Assembly: GCA_950097015.1 (NCBI GenBank)
Contig: CATNEN010000039.1
Location: forward strand, 18,272,501-18,336,500
DNA length: 64,000 nucleotides
DNA from: Macrostomum hystrix
Taxonomy: Eukaryota; Platyhelminthes; Macrostomidae
Direction of reading: 5' to 3'
Shown piece by piece: positions 22,045 through 33,359 of this stretch. The notes under the pieces were generated by a model that was not told where the DNA came from, made no database searches, and was given only the letters and a program-made list of their open reading frames with translations. The number at the start of each line of letters is the position of its first letter. The first letter of the stretch is position 1. The position numbers and the translations under genes are program-made.

Positions 22045-22825
22045 GGGGTTTTGAAGGATCCCCAAACCTCAGACGGATGAATAGAGCGCTATACTCACTA
22101 ATGTTATCTCTTTGGTATGTTTCTCGTGGTTTTAACTTACTAGAAGAGTTTATTGACCAGTTTCTGATTTATTTTTAATTAATTTGTCTTGAATTGGATT
22201 CCAACTTGCGCGATAGTCGTAATAATAAAAAATTCTAACACATTTCAGCTGGTTAGATATTGTTCGCAAATAATCCCTTAATTCTTTTCTGTGACTTCGC
22301 TTGTTGTTTAGTCAAGGAACTGTCAAGTCAGGGACGGCTGTTTAATTCCAGCCGTTACTGTTTAATTCCCAGTAGTAAAGTACTCAACGATAGCAATGCT
22401 GTCGTATTAGAGTGCTACAGCTACTTTCAGTTGTTTCACAGTTTAATAAGTTTGAGCTTTAACGATGTGCCAATAAATAAATTTTATGCAATTGCTTAGT
22501 ATAGAATCGTATTCACTACTCACTGCAGCGTATATTGTATGCTAACCAACCACCCCTTATCAAAATTTTTTAAACAGTTGTCGCTTTAAAAGATTATGAA
22601 AAATTGATTAAATTAGAAGAATTCTCTGCAGCGTGCAAGTAAGCAATGGAGGAAGTACTGAGAGTTTGAGCTGCGCACCGGCTTTTTCCGGCTGTAACGG
22701 CTTTTCCCACTTGCTGCAGTCTTCCTATCCCCCTGAGGTTGCAAGTTTTAGTTGCTCTGGCCAGCCCTTAGTGACCTTTTGATACTGCACATTCACGGGA
22801 ATATGAGTTCACTTGTGTTGCTGTT
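22045..22825. other. No gene recognised
   Basis: AT-rich sequence without a recognised domain or repeat. Confidence 0.45.
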
Positions 22826-22945
22826 AAGTCAGTAGTATAGCTGTAGCTATACTACTGTACTACTATACCAGCTATACTACTAGCTATAGCTAGTACTACT
22901 AGCTGTAGTACTACTAGCTAGTAGCTATACTACTATACCACATTA
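22826..22945. repeat. Low-complexity, hairpin-prone TAGC/TACTA cluster
   Basis: Permutations of 'agctatactactatacc', 'agctagtactactagc' and 'tagtagct' are repeated in both orientations, so the segment can form several alternative hairpins. Confidence 0.75.
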
Positions 22946-23204
22946 CGAAAGCTGTAGTTGATTGTTATTAGCAGATTTTATTTGTAGATTGTTAACGGTT
23001 GAACGGCTCGTGAGAGCATAGTGCATTAGTCTCTTGAATCAATTTAGAGGTTTTGAACTTAGACATTGCTGTACTGGGCTAAAGAAAGCATTCTAGAATA
23101 TTCTAGAAGGGTGTTGCTAACTTTAGAAGCGTGCGCATCAACTGGGGAAGGGAAAAGCTAGGCTAACAAGGGCGGTTTTATGGAGGTTCAGTCTGAACCC
23201 GACA

Positions 23205-23475
23205 ACTTGAGTGTAAGAGGGGTTGGACTGTTGGACTCACGAGGGTTCGACTCTCAACTCGACTGGAACAATTTGTGTCCTTTAGCATGATACTTAACTC
23301 TGGATTGCCTTAGTTCACCCAGCTGTTAAATGGGTGCCAGCTTTAGCTGGGGTAATTGAGGGTGGTTGTGGCCCAGTCCATGGACTGAACAGCTGTACAC
23401 AGCCTTCAGATGCGCCGCGCGATTGCTGCGGCTGTGCTGTCGGCTGCGCATCTGACCCAATTGGGGCAGTTGTAA
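23205..23475 (+). mobile_element. SINE family B copy
   Basis: The B box (gagggttcgactctcaactc) and core (gtgtcctttagcatgatact, cagtccatggactgaacagc, cagatgcgccgcgcgattgc) are well preserved; part of the A-box side is deleted. Confidence 0.85.
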
Positions 23476-23714
23476 TAGAAAATTAATTCCGATGGTCCGA
23501 TACGCGTAATGTAGAATTAAAACGCGTGCATATTCTCGTACTTTTGTGATATGAAGACTGTGAGTAGCTTATTAACAGTAAAAAGCACAGAACTTACCAA
23601 AGTTGAGTTCTGTTCTGCATGGTAAAAAGATCTCGGGGGTATTTCTAATACCCACATTTTTCTTTTTTCTGTACCTCCTTAGTTATTTAACTAATTGCCT
23701 TTGAAAGTTAGTTC

Positions 23715-24405
23715 GTCGTAAATGTGAACGAAAGGCAGCCCTCGGTCTCCTTCGGGGGAAGCCAAGCTCGGTGATCTGGCTGCTGTTCGACTCCCGAGCC
23801 CTGTTCCAGCGGCTGCAATCCTCGACCAAGTGCCTGGAGGACCACGCCACCGCGCAAGCCAGCGAACACAGGCCCACGGTCATCTGGATCCCAGGGAACG
23901 CTGGCCTTGCGCTGAACGAAGCTGCCGATGAGCTGGCCCGGAGGGGATCCGCCATGCAGCAGGACCCCCAGCTGGTTCCCGGGGCGGCCGCCAGGGCCGC
24001 CCTCCGTCGGCAGGGACGGGCTGCCGAATTGGCCGAGTACAACCGGCTGGTTCCGGCGGACCACCCCCACAGCTAGGCTCTGCGGCGGAGCGTAGCTCAT
24101 CCACCGGCCAGACTGGCCGCGGGCGGCCGAGGTGGCGCTGTATCAGCTTCGGGCGAACCGTGCGCCCTTCCTGCAGGCCACCCGGCATCGCTGGGACCGC
24201 GCCCCAACCGCAGCCTGCCCGCACTGCAATGCCCCCGAAGAGGACACCCGGCACTTCCTGTTCGACTGCCCCAGGTGGGAGGAGGAGCGCCGGCTTCACC
24301 TCCCGGGGGACATCAACGGCTCTATGTATGCAGGACGACCCAGAAGGGGTGCGGACCTTCGTCGAGGCGTCGGGCGCGCTGGCGCGCCCCCCGTATGCCT
24401 AGCGA
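23715..24405 (+). pseudogene. Fragment of a second non-LTR retrotransposon (RNase H and C-terminal Cys/His motif)
   Basis: One frame reads VIWLLFDSRALFQRLQ, then WIPGNAGLALNEAADELARR, the second half of an RNase H domain. After a stop or frameshift near 24,075 the next frame gives CPHCNAPEEDTRHFLFDCPR, the Cys/His motif that ends many R1/Jockey-type ORF2 proteins. The upstream part is missing, so this is a 5'-truncated dead copy. It differs in sequence from the 17.9-22 kb element. Confidence 0.8.
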
Positions 24406-24423
24406 GGGATCCGAACCAACACG

Positions 24424-24434
24424 AACACACACAC

Positions 24435-24466
<32 letters not shown>

Positions 24467-24468
24467 TG
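24424..24468. repeat. (CA)n microsatellite
   Basis: About 20 CA dinucleotides with one or two G interruptions, directly behind the non-LTR fragment. Confidence 0.97.
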
Positions 24469-24684
24469 ATAGGCGCTTCCATACAGATAGGGCCTCTAAA
24501 CCGAATAGGTTGTAGCGTAGAAGACGTCGCAATTTGAACTGTCCGGCTGGCTCCTGCAGTTCAGCGTCGTTGTGACTGCTGCCATCGCTGGCAATAAGTT
24601 CACTTCAAAATAATAAAAAAATTCTGCTTTAGTGAAACCGACATCTTAGGGTGGGAGTCAGCTTATAGTATCCAAGACGCAAAT

Positions 24685-24812
24685 TGTTGTGTCTATGGTA
24701 CCAAGCGTATCCAGAAATATAAATCAGCGCTCTCGTTCACTTATACGTATTAACTTTCGAGAGCTGAACAACCAATTAAGATACTACATTGGTGGCAGCG
24801 GTGGGATCTTTG
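24685..24812 (+). mobile_element. LTR retrotransposon fragment: LTR end and primer-binding-like site
   Basis: A TATA-like 'atataaat' (24,717) precedes a putative LTR end (TACTACA, 24,788). Immediately after comes 'ttggtggcagcggtgggat', which resembles the TGG-initiated tRNA primer-binding region found after 5' LTRs of gypsy/BEL-type elements. The left border is uncertain and no gag follows, since a SINE remnant starts at once. Confidence 0.45.
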
Positions 24813-24814
24813 AT

Positions 24815-24975
24815 ACTGGGTGAATGGAAGCAATTTGGAGTTACGTTTTCTTTGCTAAATGACACATTTTGTTTCAGTGGAGTCAGAAATCGAACCCCAG
24901 AACTTTAAGTCACGAGTTCGTTGTCATAACAACAAGTCTTCAAAGCCTTGACAGCTATACCATCGGACTGTCTGT
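24815..24975 (-). mobile_element. SINE family B, decayed copy
   Basis: Reverse-complemented, the head region (gggttcgatttctgactcca), the 'aatgtgtcatttagcaaag' equivalent of the core and 'gcttccattcaccc' can be recognised, though diverged. Confidence 0.5.
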
Positions 24976-25815
24976 CTCGGAGAAAAGCTTTTAGGAACAA
25001 AGCTTAAAAACAAAGCTCTGTATAGTTGTGTTTAGTGTCCATTTCATGATTACATAGGTCGAGTTGACAAAATAGAGGCTTTACATTTTAGGTTTTCACG
25101 TTTTCATGAGATCAACTGTGTGCCTCCAAACTTGGGGGCCATAGACAGAAAAAAAAGAAAAAAGATGCGTTTGTTAAAGAGAGACACAAGACAGTTGCAA
25201 GAGAACAATGAAAGAATGAATTGTGAGCAAAGGAATTTGTCTGTCGACTCTGAGGCCAGAACTCGCGAGTGGGTTGCTATAGAACTGCAGGCAGAACTGT
25301 TGACAATAACGTATTGGCCTGTGAGCCGTCTTACATTTGGTTAAAAGAAAGGGGCCACTTTTTGTTTCAGACAGTGTTTGATATGATCAGAATCCAGGCA
25401 TGCGTTCGGGTAACAACAATAAAGTTTATTACCGATCTTCATAAGCTTGTGCTCAAATTCCTTGGTTAATTTTGATGTAAATCTTCTTCTTTTAATGAAT
25501 TACTAGTAAAGTTTGAAAAAGAAGAAATAGAGAGGCAAGTTGGCAAAGCGATGACTTTTTTATGAGTATATTTTTTATAACTAAATGGTTCCGGGTTAAT
25601 TTCAAATAGAAATAGGGCTACCCGTCACGCACCGTGAGCAGTACTTCTGCCACTCTCCTTTCTTAATAATCGAATGTGAATTCAACAATGATTTTTACTG
25701 GCAACACCTATAGTCCACTAGTGCAGCCAAATTTTATTTATGAGCTATTAATTATCATCATCCTAATATATTTTCACCTAAGAACACATATATTTGTGCT
25801 TGATTTAGTTGTTCT
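24976..25815. other. No gene recognised
   Basis: AT-rich spacer. A lysine/arginine-rich short open frame at 25,120 has no recognisable similarity. Confidence 0.4.
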
Positions 25816-25822
25816 TAAACAG

Positions 25823-25828
25823 TTTATT
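25823..25828 (-). terminator. Polyadenylation signal of the TAL-type gene
   Basis: AATAAA on the minus strand, about 120 bases beyond the stop codon at 25,950. Confidence 0.6.
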
Positions 25829-25949
25829 TCTAGAAATGAAAATAAGGCTTACTGATTTGTTAAAAATGAGATTTCAGGGCACAGTAAAGTAATGAGAAAG
25901 TGGTCTATAGTTCCACTGTGTCCACCCTGTTGAATCTTCTGAGCAGAGC

Positions 25950-26540
25950 TTAGGTCTGGGGGGTCTTGAACACGATGAAGACCTGCTTGCCAATCTTGAA
26001 GATGAACGAGAATCCGGGCTGGAAGCCGAAGTAGCAGGAGAACTGGCCGTGGGCCACCATCACATGCCATAGAGGGCCGTGGGCATTGTCCAGGGTTGTC
26101 TTGATGCGCTTGGATACGTCCTGAGATCAATAAAAGCAGTACGCGGTTAACTGTGAATCAACGCTGTTTAGTAACAATGCTACCTAGCTGGAAAGCTAAA
26201 ATAAACTTACGCTCAGCTTCAGGTTCTGCTGTGCCAGGGTGTCCTTGACAGCCTTGACAACTTTTAGTTGCCACTGCAGGGGCATGTCGCCGCTAACGTA
26301 ATGCACGTCACGGGGCAGCTCGTTGGTACCGCGCAACTCATCGGGCTTGATGTCCAGCACATCGCAGTAGGTATCGATCGAGATCACACCGGAGTCCTCG
26401 GCGTCGAACACCTGGCGCCACTTGTCAATGTAGACATCGTCGTGGCCCTTGGACTGCAGGTAGCGCACGAAATCGCCGGTCTGGATGGAACCGCGCTGCT
26501 GGGTGTCAATCTCCAGCCAGGCCTCTTTGAATGCCTCCAT
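25950..26540 (-). CDS. Tegument-allergen-like (TAL) protein: EF-hand pair plus dynein light chain domain
   Basis: Two exons (26540-26211 and 26120-25950), joined in phase 0, give 166 residues. The start is MEAFKEAWLEID at 26,540; an AG (CGCTTCAG) lies 10 bases before it, which could also be a trans-splice acceptor. Residues 12-23 (DTQQRGSIQTGD) and 46-57 (DAEDSGVISIDT) look like two EF-hand loops. Both lack the glutamate at loop position 12, so calcium binding is doubtful. The C-terminal part (RIKTTLDNAHGPLWHVMVAH to FIFKIGKQVFIVFKT) is a dynein-light-chain fold. This combination defines the TAL family known from trematodes and cestodes, cytoplasmic proteins linked to the tegument or cytoskeleton. 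The family makes a flatworm origin likely. Confidence 0.85.
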
Positions 26541-28763
26541 TGGTGAGCTCTGAAGCGAGCGAGATAGTAGACAATGAGACAATAAAAGCGTGGTGAAGTA
26601 TCGTCACAGCGCCGCTCGAGCTTTTAAGCGAGTGAAGCTAAGAGCTGCTGGAGTCAAGCGTATTGGCCTGTGAGGGAGCTGGGGATGGCGCTGTTGCTCG
26701 CCATTTGCGCTCGAGTGAGCGCGTGTGATTGTGCTCCTGCAACTCCCGCCGCCTGAGGCTGGAGTAATAACTCAACAAGGGCGGTGAGGAGATCAGGGGG
26801 TAAGAGAAGACAAATAGGAGCGAAGCGTTGTGTGCCAGTGCCTGTGCTCACATCATTCTAAAAACGTGGGCGCGGCAAATTGCTACGTAGTTGTTCGGAC
26901 GCCCAGTGTCTCACAATGGCCGGGCCGCAACCCCCATCGAATACAATGTAGTATTCAAATTGCGAGGCTCGGCCGATGAATACAGCTACGTAGAGCGACT
27001 CGGGTACAATGCATTATATAGGAAGCGAGGGGTCAGTTAAGGCAGTGCAGGCATAGCTGAGCTGTGTCTAGACAATGCCCTGACAACTCCACACTCTCGT
27101 GGAAAAGCTGCGGCCGACGGGAGTTGCCCGAGGCCCTCTCTCCTGCCAGTGTCTAAATGGTGCGCTTTCAACGCTAACTTACAAAGCGTAGTTTGAACAA
27201 TGGCTGTGTATCCATTTACCTTGCGCAGCCTCTATAGCTAAGCTGTCTGTTTATTGCTTAATTCTATAGCTACTAATTTACATACCGAATCACTTTGAGT
27301 TTTGAGTTCGCAATACTTGGCAGTTGTATAGCTAGACATGCCGCAGGCGAAAATTTTCTGGCGCAGGTTTGTCTAAAAAATATACTTTTGACCGCTTGCT
27401 TATCTCATAGGTTAATCTATTACTCTAAAGCTTTTTTCCAGCTTCGTTAGAAAACTACAATTTACGCGATAGAAATTCTAGACATCAGGCAATTTTATAA
27501 GACAGTTTTTGCATAAAAATTATTCTCACAACTATATAGCTTCTTTAATGCAGCTTTTTCGCTTACACAGTTTGCTTCCAGTTGGATTTGTTTTTCGTCA
27601 TCCAAGGTCGCTTTCCTACTTTTATATGCGATTCTTTCACTATGAAGAAATTAACTTTGAAAAGAGCTTTGGTAAACTGCAGGAATGCTCAAAAGCGAGA
27701 TTGCAACTATTGCAGCTACTATATATAACTGTGTAGTACTGCACTTATCTGCAATACAAATCCCCTACATGAAAGACATTTTCAACATTTTAGCGAATTA
27801 GGTGAAGTTGGTTCAAGAATTTTTATTGAAAGCAGCGTGTACAACATACAATAAGAGTATATATAAACTGTAGATAATAAAACAGGTTTCCCGAGCAACA
27901 TTTTTACGTTGCCCATGGGTCTCCCGTACGTAACTACATCACCAATTTTCAACATGCATTTTAGTTCCCTTTTTACTTTACTAGTGATTGATAATACTGT
28001 GCTTTATAGGAAGTATATGCTAAACGAGAATTTCAGCATGTCTTAGTTAGCTTTTTGGGACCTAGAAAAAATAGGTTCCATAGAATACGAAACAGATTCG
28101 TATAAGAGAACGCGTACAAAAACCAAGACGAAAGAAAATTTAATTTATAGGATATTGCAAGAAAAATAATTAAAGAAATAAATAAAATGGTTTTGGAAAT
28201 GTAATTAATAATATTGTGTATAGATTTTTGAATTACAAATTCAGATTTGTTTGTGTTGAAAAAATTTAAACCACTTTTCGTGCGTGTCTCGCAGCGTCTC
28301 AAAATTTTCCGCTTTCCGTTACACCTTTACCATCTGAATTAGAAATAATTAATTCTAATAATTAGAATTATTACTTATTCTCAGCAACACTTGGTGGTGT
28401 AATTCAAATTGTAATAGCAAATAATAGTTACATAAGCTAGTAAAATCCGAAGCACTATTCTTTATGTTAAATCTGTTTTTCTTTACTAGTTTACATGCCA
28501 TGACTACATTTTGGTATTTCTCCATACAATAGGCCTGCAATGTCAATTTTTTATAATGTAATTTATCAATTGGGTAGTTAGTTAGTGTTAGTGATAACAC
28601 TGATAATTGTAACTAGCTAGGTATAATAATAACTGATTTCACAGTTTGCAATACAGTATAAATTTAAAGTGACTTTTATTAATAACTAATTTTCTAATTT
28701 TCATAAACATCTTTAATTTGTCTCTTCAAGGCTTATACTTATAGAAAACCTAGTCACTGAACA
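26541..28763. other. No gene recognised
   Basis: The first 500 bases should contain the promoter of the minus-strand TAL-type gene; the rest is AT-rich spacer. No convincing open frame or repeat is seen. Confidence 0.45.
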
Positions 28764-30884
28764 ATGCAGTCATTCAAACAGCAATCCAAAAGTTTGATGA
28801 AAATATGTGTTGTCACAAATTCTAGTAGCAGTGAAGATGACACAATTGATCAGCAAGACATCATCATGGCTGAATACCACAATCAAGAAGTTGAATCTAG
28901 GCCTAGCCATGATGATCAAGAATCAAATTTACAACCTAGAGAGCAAGATCAGAGTGACAATGGGCCTATAAACTGGGAGCAAACAGTTAGAAATCTTGAA
29001 GAGAGTGACAATGATTCAGTAGGCCTAGCATCTAATATTGATTGTGAAGATGATTCAGATTCAGAAAAAGACTCAAGTGCTGATGATGACAGTTTTGAAC
29101 AAGACCTTGATTTAGCTAATAGACTTCGAAGCGTTTTTATTGACCACAATGTTACTCATGCTGCAATCAAAGATATGCTGAAAGTTTTAAAACCATATCA
29201 CCCTATGCTGCCAACAGATCCTCGAACTTTGCTTCAGTGTAAAGGCAAATCAAATCTAGTTGATGTCCAACCAGGAAAATATCAACATTTTGGTGTTGAA
29301 AATGGTATTAGTGAAGTTTTTAAGTTAAAAGAACAAGATAATACTATTTTTAATTTGGATGAAATACACATAATACTTTGTGTCGATGGATTGCCAATTT
29401 TTAATAGTTCTGTCAGTGGTTTTTGGCCTATTGTTGCTGCATTATCTAATATTCCTTCATCTACATTTCTTGTTGGTCTATATTATGGCGAGAAAAAGCC
29501 CCAGAGTGCTGAAGAATTTCTTCGACCACTTATTGCTGAGTTGCAAGTCCTTGCTTCTGGCAAATTTTTTCTTAGGAAAAAACGCAAGGTTATTCTAGAC
29601 TATGTCATATGTGACACTCCAGCTCATAGATTTGTTAAATGTGTAAAGGCACATAGTGCATTCTTTGGCTGTGACCATTGTGAACAAAAAGGTACCACTG
29701 AATATGTTCAAACCCTGAACAAGGGAAGGGCAGTAGTTTTTCTTGAACTTGATGCTGCTATTCGAACTGATAGTTCATTTCGTTTGAAGTTGCAACCAGA
29801 GCACCACCATGCAGCCTCACCTTTTGAGGATCTAGCTATAGATATGGTCAATGGCTTTCCTTGTGATCCTATGCATTTACTTTATCGTGGCATTGGCCCT
29901 ATGCTTTTAAAGCTTCTGAAAGAAGGACCCAAGCCATTTAAAGTATCCCAAGGAATTATTAGTCAGATAGACAGGTTGTTATTACACATTCGGCTTTATA
30001 TCCCTAGTGACTTTTCTCGTAAGCCATCTCTTCTACAGCACTTAGGAATGTGGAAAGCTACTGTTGTCCGCCAGTTTTTTTTGTACTTGGCGCCTTTCAT
30101 TTTTAGCTCAACAGTAGAAAATCTAGAATTTCAAAGCCTATTGTTGTCATTTCATGTAATTGTAACTTTGCTTAACATTAAGGATCTTAGTGGTGAATAT
30201 ATAGCCTACTTGCGTCAGCTTTGTCGCAGCTTCATAACAGGAGGCATCCAATTGTTTGGTTGTCAATTTGCTGTGTACAATGTTCATTCATTGTTACACT
30301 TGGTTGAGGATGTTCTTGCCCACAATAATATAGATGAAGTCAGCTGCTTCCAGTTTGAAAATTTCATGCGCTTTGTGAAGCGGCTAGTGCGAACGCCAAA
30401 TTTGCCACTTCAGCAAGCAGTTGCCAGAGTATTTGAACAAGGTCAATGTTTAGGTCAGTGCAAGCCAACCTCTTCAAAACCTGAACTCTCTAAGGAGCAT
30501 AGCAGCAATGTGCTTCCTATAGATACAAATGTCAGTGATGTGTGCCAATTTAAGTGTTTGAACTTTGGCTTCACTTGCATCAGACTAGGGCGCCGTGATA
30601 GCTTTATTAGCACTCAAAATGGAAATGTTCTCAAAGTATGCAACATTATTAAAGATGCTCATGGTATCTGGTTGGTTGCTCAACGGTTTAAAGAAAAGCG
30701 CTCTTTTTACAACTGTGTGCTTAGCTCCTCTGACTTAGGAATACTTGGAGTGCGAAATCTGTCAAAAAAACTAACTAAGGTTAACTTGTCTAATGTATAT
30801 GCCAAAGTAATGGCCATTCCACTGCATGAAACATTCAATGAATGGATGACCTGCCCACTAAGGCATACTGAAGGTCTATTTTAG
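28764..30884 (+). CDS. CACTA/EnSpm-like transposase
   Basis: A single open frame of 706 residues. The N-terminal 110 residues are acidic and low complexity (SNIDCEDDSDSEKDSSADDD). The conserved part has the order seen in metazoan EnSpm-like transposases: IILCVDGLPIFNSS followed by FWPIVAAL, then YVICDTPAHRFVKC, a zinc-ligand pattern FFGCDHCEQKG, LAIDMVNGFPCDPMHLLYRG, FAVYNVHSLLHLVEDVL and FENFMRFVKRLVRTPNLPLQ. The Asp in VDGLP and the Asp in CDTPA are candidate catalytic residues (inference). No stop or frameshift is present. A spliced companion gene begins 83 bases downstream. I did not find the terminal inverted repeats, so whether the copy is mobile or domesticated is open. Confidence 0.8.
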   Translation: MQSFKQQSKSLMKICVVTNSSSSEDDTIDQQDIIMAEYHNQEVESRPSHDDQESNLQPREQDQSDNGPINWEQTVRNLEESDNDSVGLASNIDCEDDSDSEKDSSADDDSFEQDLDLANRLRSVFIDHNVTHAAIKDMLKVLKPYHPMLPTDPRTLLQCKGKSNLVDVQPGKYQHFGVENGISEVFKLKEQDNTIFNLDEIHIILCVDGLPIFNSSVSGFWPIVAALSNIPSSTFLVGLYYGEKKPQSAEEFLRPLIAELQVLASGKFFLRKKRKVILDYVICDTPAHRFVKCVKAHSAFFGCDHCEQKGTTEYVQTLNKGRAVVFLELDAAIRTDSSFRLKLQPEHHHAASPFEDLAIDMVNGFPCDPMHLLYRGIGPMLLKLLKEGPKPFKVSQGIISQIDRLLLHIRLYIPSDFSRKPSLLQHLGMWKATVVRQFFLYLAPFIFSSTVENLEFQSLLLSFHVIVTLLNIKDLSGEYIAYLRQLCRSFITGGIQLFGCQFAVYNVHSLLHLVEDVLAHNNIDEVSCFQFENFMRFVKRLVRTPNLPLQQAVARVFEQGQCLGQCKPTSSKPELSKEHSSNVLPIDTNVSDVCQFKCLNFGFTCIRLGRRDSFISTQNGNVLKVCNIIKDAHGIWLVAQRFKEKRSFYNCVLSSSDLGILGVRNLSKKLTKVNLSNVYAKVMAIPLHETFNEWMTCPLRHTEGLF

Positions 30885-30967
30885 GTGTAAGCATTCCTTG
30901 ATGTACAAGTTAGATTTTTAAATTATTATCTTGCTTACCCAGGCCCTTAGTATTTTATTTCAGTACA

Positions 30968-33137
30968 ATGAAGCGATTTGCTCTTGCTGAGTTTGATGAT
31001 GGCTCAGTTGTGTTGCCACTCACCTGGTTAGCTAATGATAAGCAAACTGCTTTTCTACCTAACAATTTTCATGATGCTCTAAATGCATCTTTCTTACGTC
31101 TTGTGAAAAAAAGTGCCGAAGTAGGCAAGGACTGGCCCTCATTTAATGTCTTAAAAATCCACTTGGAAAACGGTATGTTAATGTTTAAAATATTGTATTT
31201 TTGTTACATTTTATGTTTTTTAAACTATCTAATGTGTCCAATACTTAATTTAGACGACTTAGAGTACCTGCTTTACCGTCTGCGACGCTCCAAAGACTCT
31301 GGGACGTTTTCGGACACAGACACAAGTTCTAAGCGAAAGCGACGATCTGTTGAATATTTTATTGACTCCAACACTACTAGCACTACACCTAAGCAAGCAA
31401 AAAAGTGTCCAACCTTTGTTTGTCCGTCTCCACCTACTGGTTGCTCACTTAAATCAGCTGCTGCATCGTCCTCACATAAGGAGCAGACTGTTGGTGCTTC
31501 TGACCTTCCGCAAGCCTGTGCTACTAATTCTGCCTTTCAACAAGCTGGTGCTGCTTCTCCTGCTCGTCCGCAAGCTAGCTCTGCTTTTGCTCGTCCGCAA
31601 GCTGGTGCTGCTTCTCCTGCTCGTCCGCAAGCTGGTGCTGCTTCTCCTGCTCGTCCGCAAGCTGGTGCTGCTTCTCCTGCTCGTCCGCAAGCTGGTGCTG
31701 CTTCTCCTGCTCGTCCGCAAGCTGGTGCTGCTTCTCCTGCTCGTCCGCAAGCTGGTGCTGCTTCTCCTGCTCGTCCGCAAGCTGGTGCTGCTTCTCCTGC
31801 TCGTCCGCAAGCGAGCTCTGCTTCAGCTCGTCCGCAAGCGAGCTCTGCTTCAGCTCGTCCGCAAGCTAGCTCTGCTTCTGCTCGTCCGCAAGCTAGCTCT
31901 GCTTCAGCTCGTCCGCAAGCTAGCTCTGCTTCTGCTCGTCCGCAAGCTAGCTCTGCTTCAGCTCGTCCGCAAGCTAGCTCTGCTTCAGCTCGTCCACTGG
32001 CTGGTGCTGCTTCTACTGCTCATTCACTAGCTGCCCTATCTGCTCGTCTGGAGCCAGCGGCATCTACTTCAACAGCTCCGTGTCATTGCAAGCATCTTGA
32101 AAGTAAGTCGTTCAGCATTTGTGTCACCACTGACCTTGTATTGCATTTTGATTATTTACAATTTCACTGACTATTATATTACAGAATGGATAGGCCTCCT
32201 ACTTGAGCATATACTCGAGCTCAAGACTCTAGTTGCAAGTGGAAGACAGCAAATCGACATCCCAGATTCTCTAACCATGTTGCCCGTCCGAACGCGCAGA
32301 GCTTTCGAGGCTTTCTCACAGTTGCTAGATGAAAAAGAAGACGTCCGTGCCGAATATGTAAGTTGATTGTAAGCAGCTAATTACGCTGCCGCCGATTTCT
32401 TTATGTACTTAATTAGGCCATTTATATTACCAGATCAAGATCGGAAAAATGTAATAAATATATAATTATACTATTTTTTTGTTTTAGATTCAATACTGCA
32501 TTGCTAAGTCTGATATACCGAAGCTGACTGACGCAGTAGTTTTAATGCTGGAGTTCACAGCAAGGCCAGGCGTTCTAAAACATTTCAACATTCAGGGCCG
32601 TCGAGGCAAGGCTAGATTGCCCCAACCAATTGTGGAGTGCCTATCAAGTGAGTTTCTGTAGTGTTGAGGCAACTTTGAAGATATTATGCACTAAAAATAT
32701 TGATACAATTATAACATTAATTTGCAGAGATTATCACTGAGAGAAAGCATTTTAAGCGTCAATTAGGAACTACTACTCCGTCTGCATTTATCGGAGGAAT
32801 ATTGAAGCGGATGACAAAGAGGGCGGAGCGTCTAGGAGAGACAATAGATGACGATCGTGACAACGAGACGAGAGAAGATGATGAGCGGGGCGACGATACC
32901 AACGATGAAGAGAAGATGGATGAGGAAGACGGCGGGAGCATGGAGCCGGGCGATGATCGCGACGAGCAAGAAGACCGCGGCAGCGTGGAGTCGGACTATG
33001 ATGGCGACGAGGAAGAAGACCGCGGCAGCATGGAGCCGGACGATGATGGCGACGAGGAAGAAGACCGCGGCAGCGTGGAGCCGGACGATGATGGCGACGA
33101 GGGTAATGACGACGGCAGTAAGGAGGCCGGACAATAA
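30968..33137 (+). CDS. DUF4806-like protein paired with the transposase
   Basis: Five exons can be joined in frame: 30968-31172, 31254-32102, 32185-32357, 32488-32647 and 32728-33137. The N-terminus (MKRFALAEFDDGSVVLPLTWL) is like the short N-terminal module often found in DUF4806 proteins. Exon 2 encodes an Ala/Ser/Pro/Arg-Gln tandem repeat. Exons 3-5 give the C-terminal domain with YCIAKSDIPKLTDAVVLML and HFNIQGRRGKARLPQPIVEC, resembling DUF4806. The C-terminal 80 residues are extremely acidic and repeated (EEDRGSMEPDDDGD). An AG (TTATTTCAG) lies just before the first ATG, so the exon may instead be spliced to the upstream transposase mRNA. Such pairs accompany CACTA-type elements; the function is not known. 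AATAAA at 33,605 may serve as polyadenylation signal. Confidence 0.7.
31560..32000 (+). repeat. In-frame coding minisatellite (30- and 27-bp units)
   Basis: About eight copies of a 30-bp unit (Arg-Pro-Gln-Ala-Gly-Ala-Ala-Ser-Pro-Ala) are followed by about seven of a related 27-bp unit (Arg-Pro-Gln-Ala-Ser-Ser-Ala-Ser-Ala). Both unit lengths are multiples of three, so the frame is kept. Confidence 0.92.
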
Positions 33138-33232
33138 GTAACAGTGAATGACTGATTAGATGAGATATGTACACTCGGGATCAGTCGCTTGTGAGACTTT
33201 TGTACCAAAGAAGTATTTATATCTACCACCGT

Positions 33233-33345
33233 ACAGGGTGTCCGCAACCTGGAAAATCTGGAAAAACCTGGAAAACCCCAAAACAGTAGGAAAAACTGGA
33301 AAAAGACCAATGTGGGAGTGGAAACCTGGAATTATCATTCGTCCT
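33233..33345. repeat. CCTGGAAAA-type short repeat block
   Basis: It begins 'acagggtgtccgcaacctgg' and continues with imperfect copies of 'tctggaaaa/cctggaaaa'. The sharp start suggests the end of a mobile element; no partner end was found. Confidence 0.5.
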
Positions 33346-33359
33346 GGTAGCGGGTAGCT

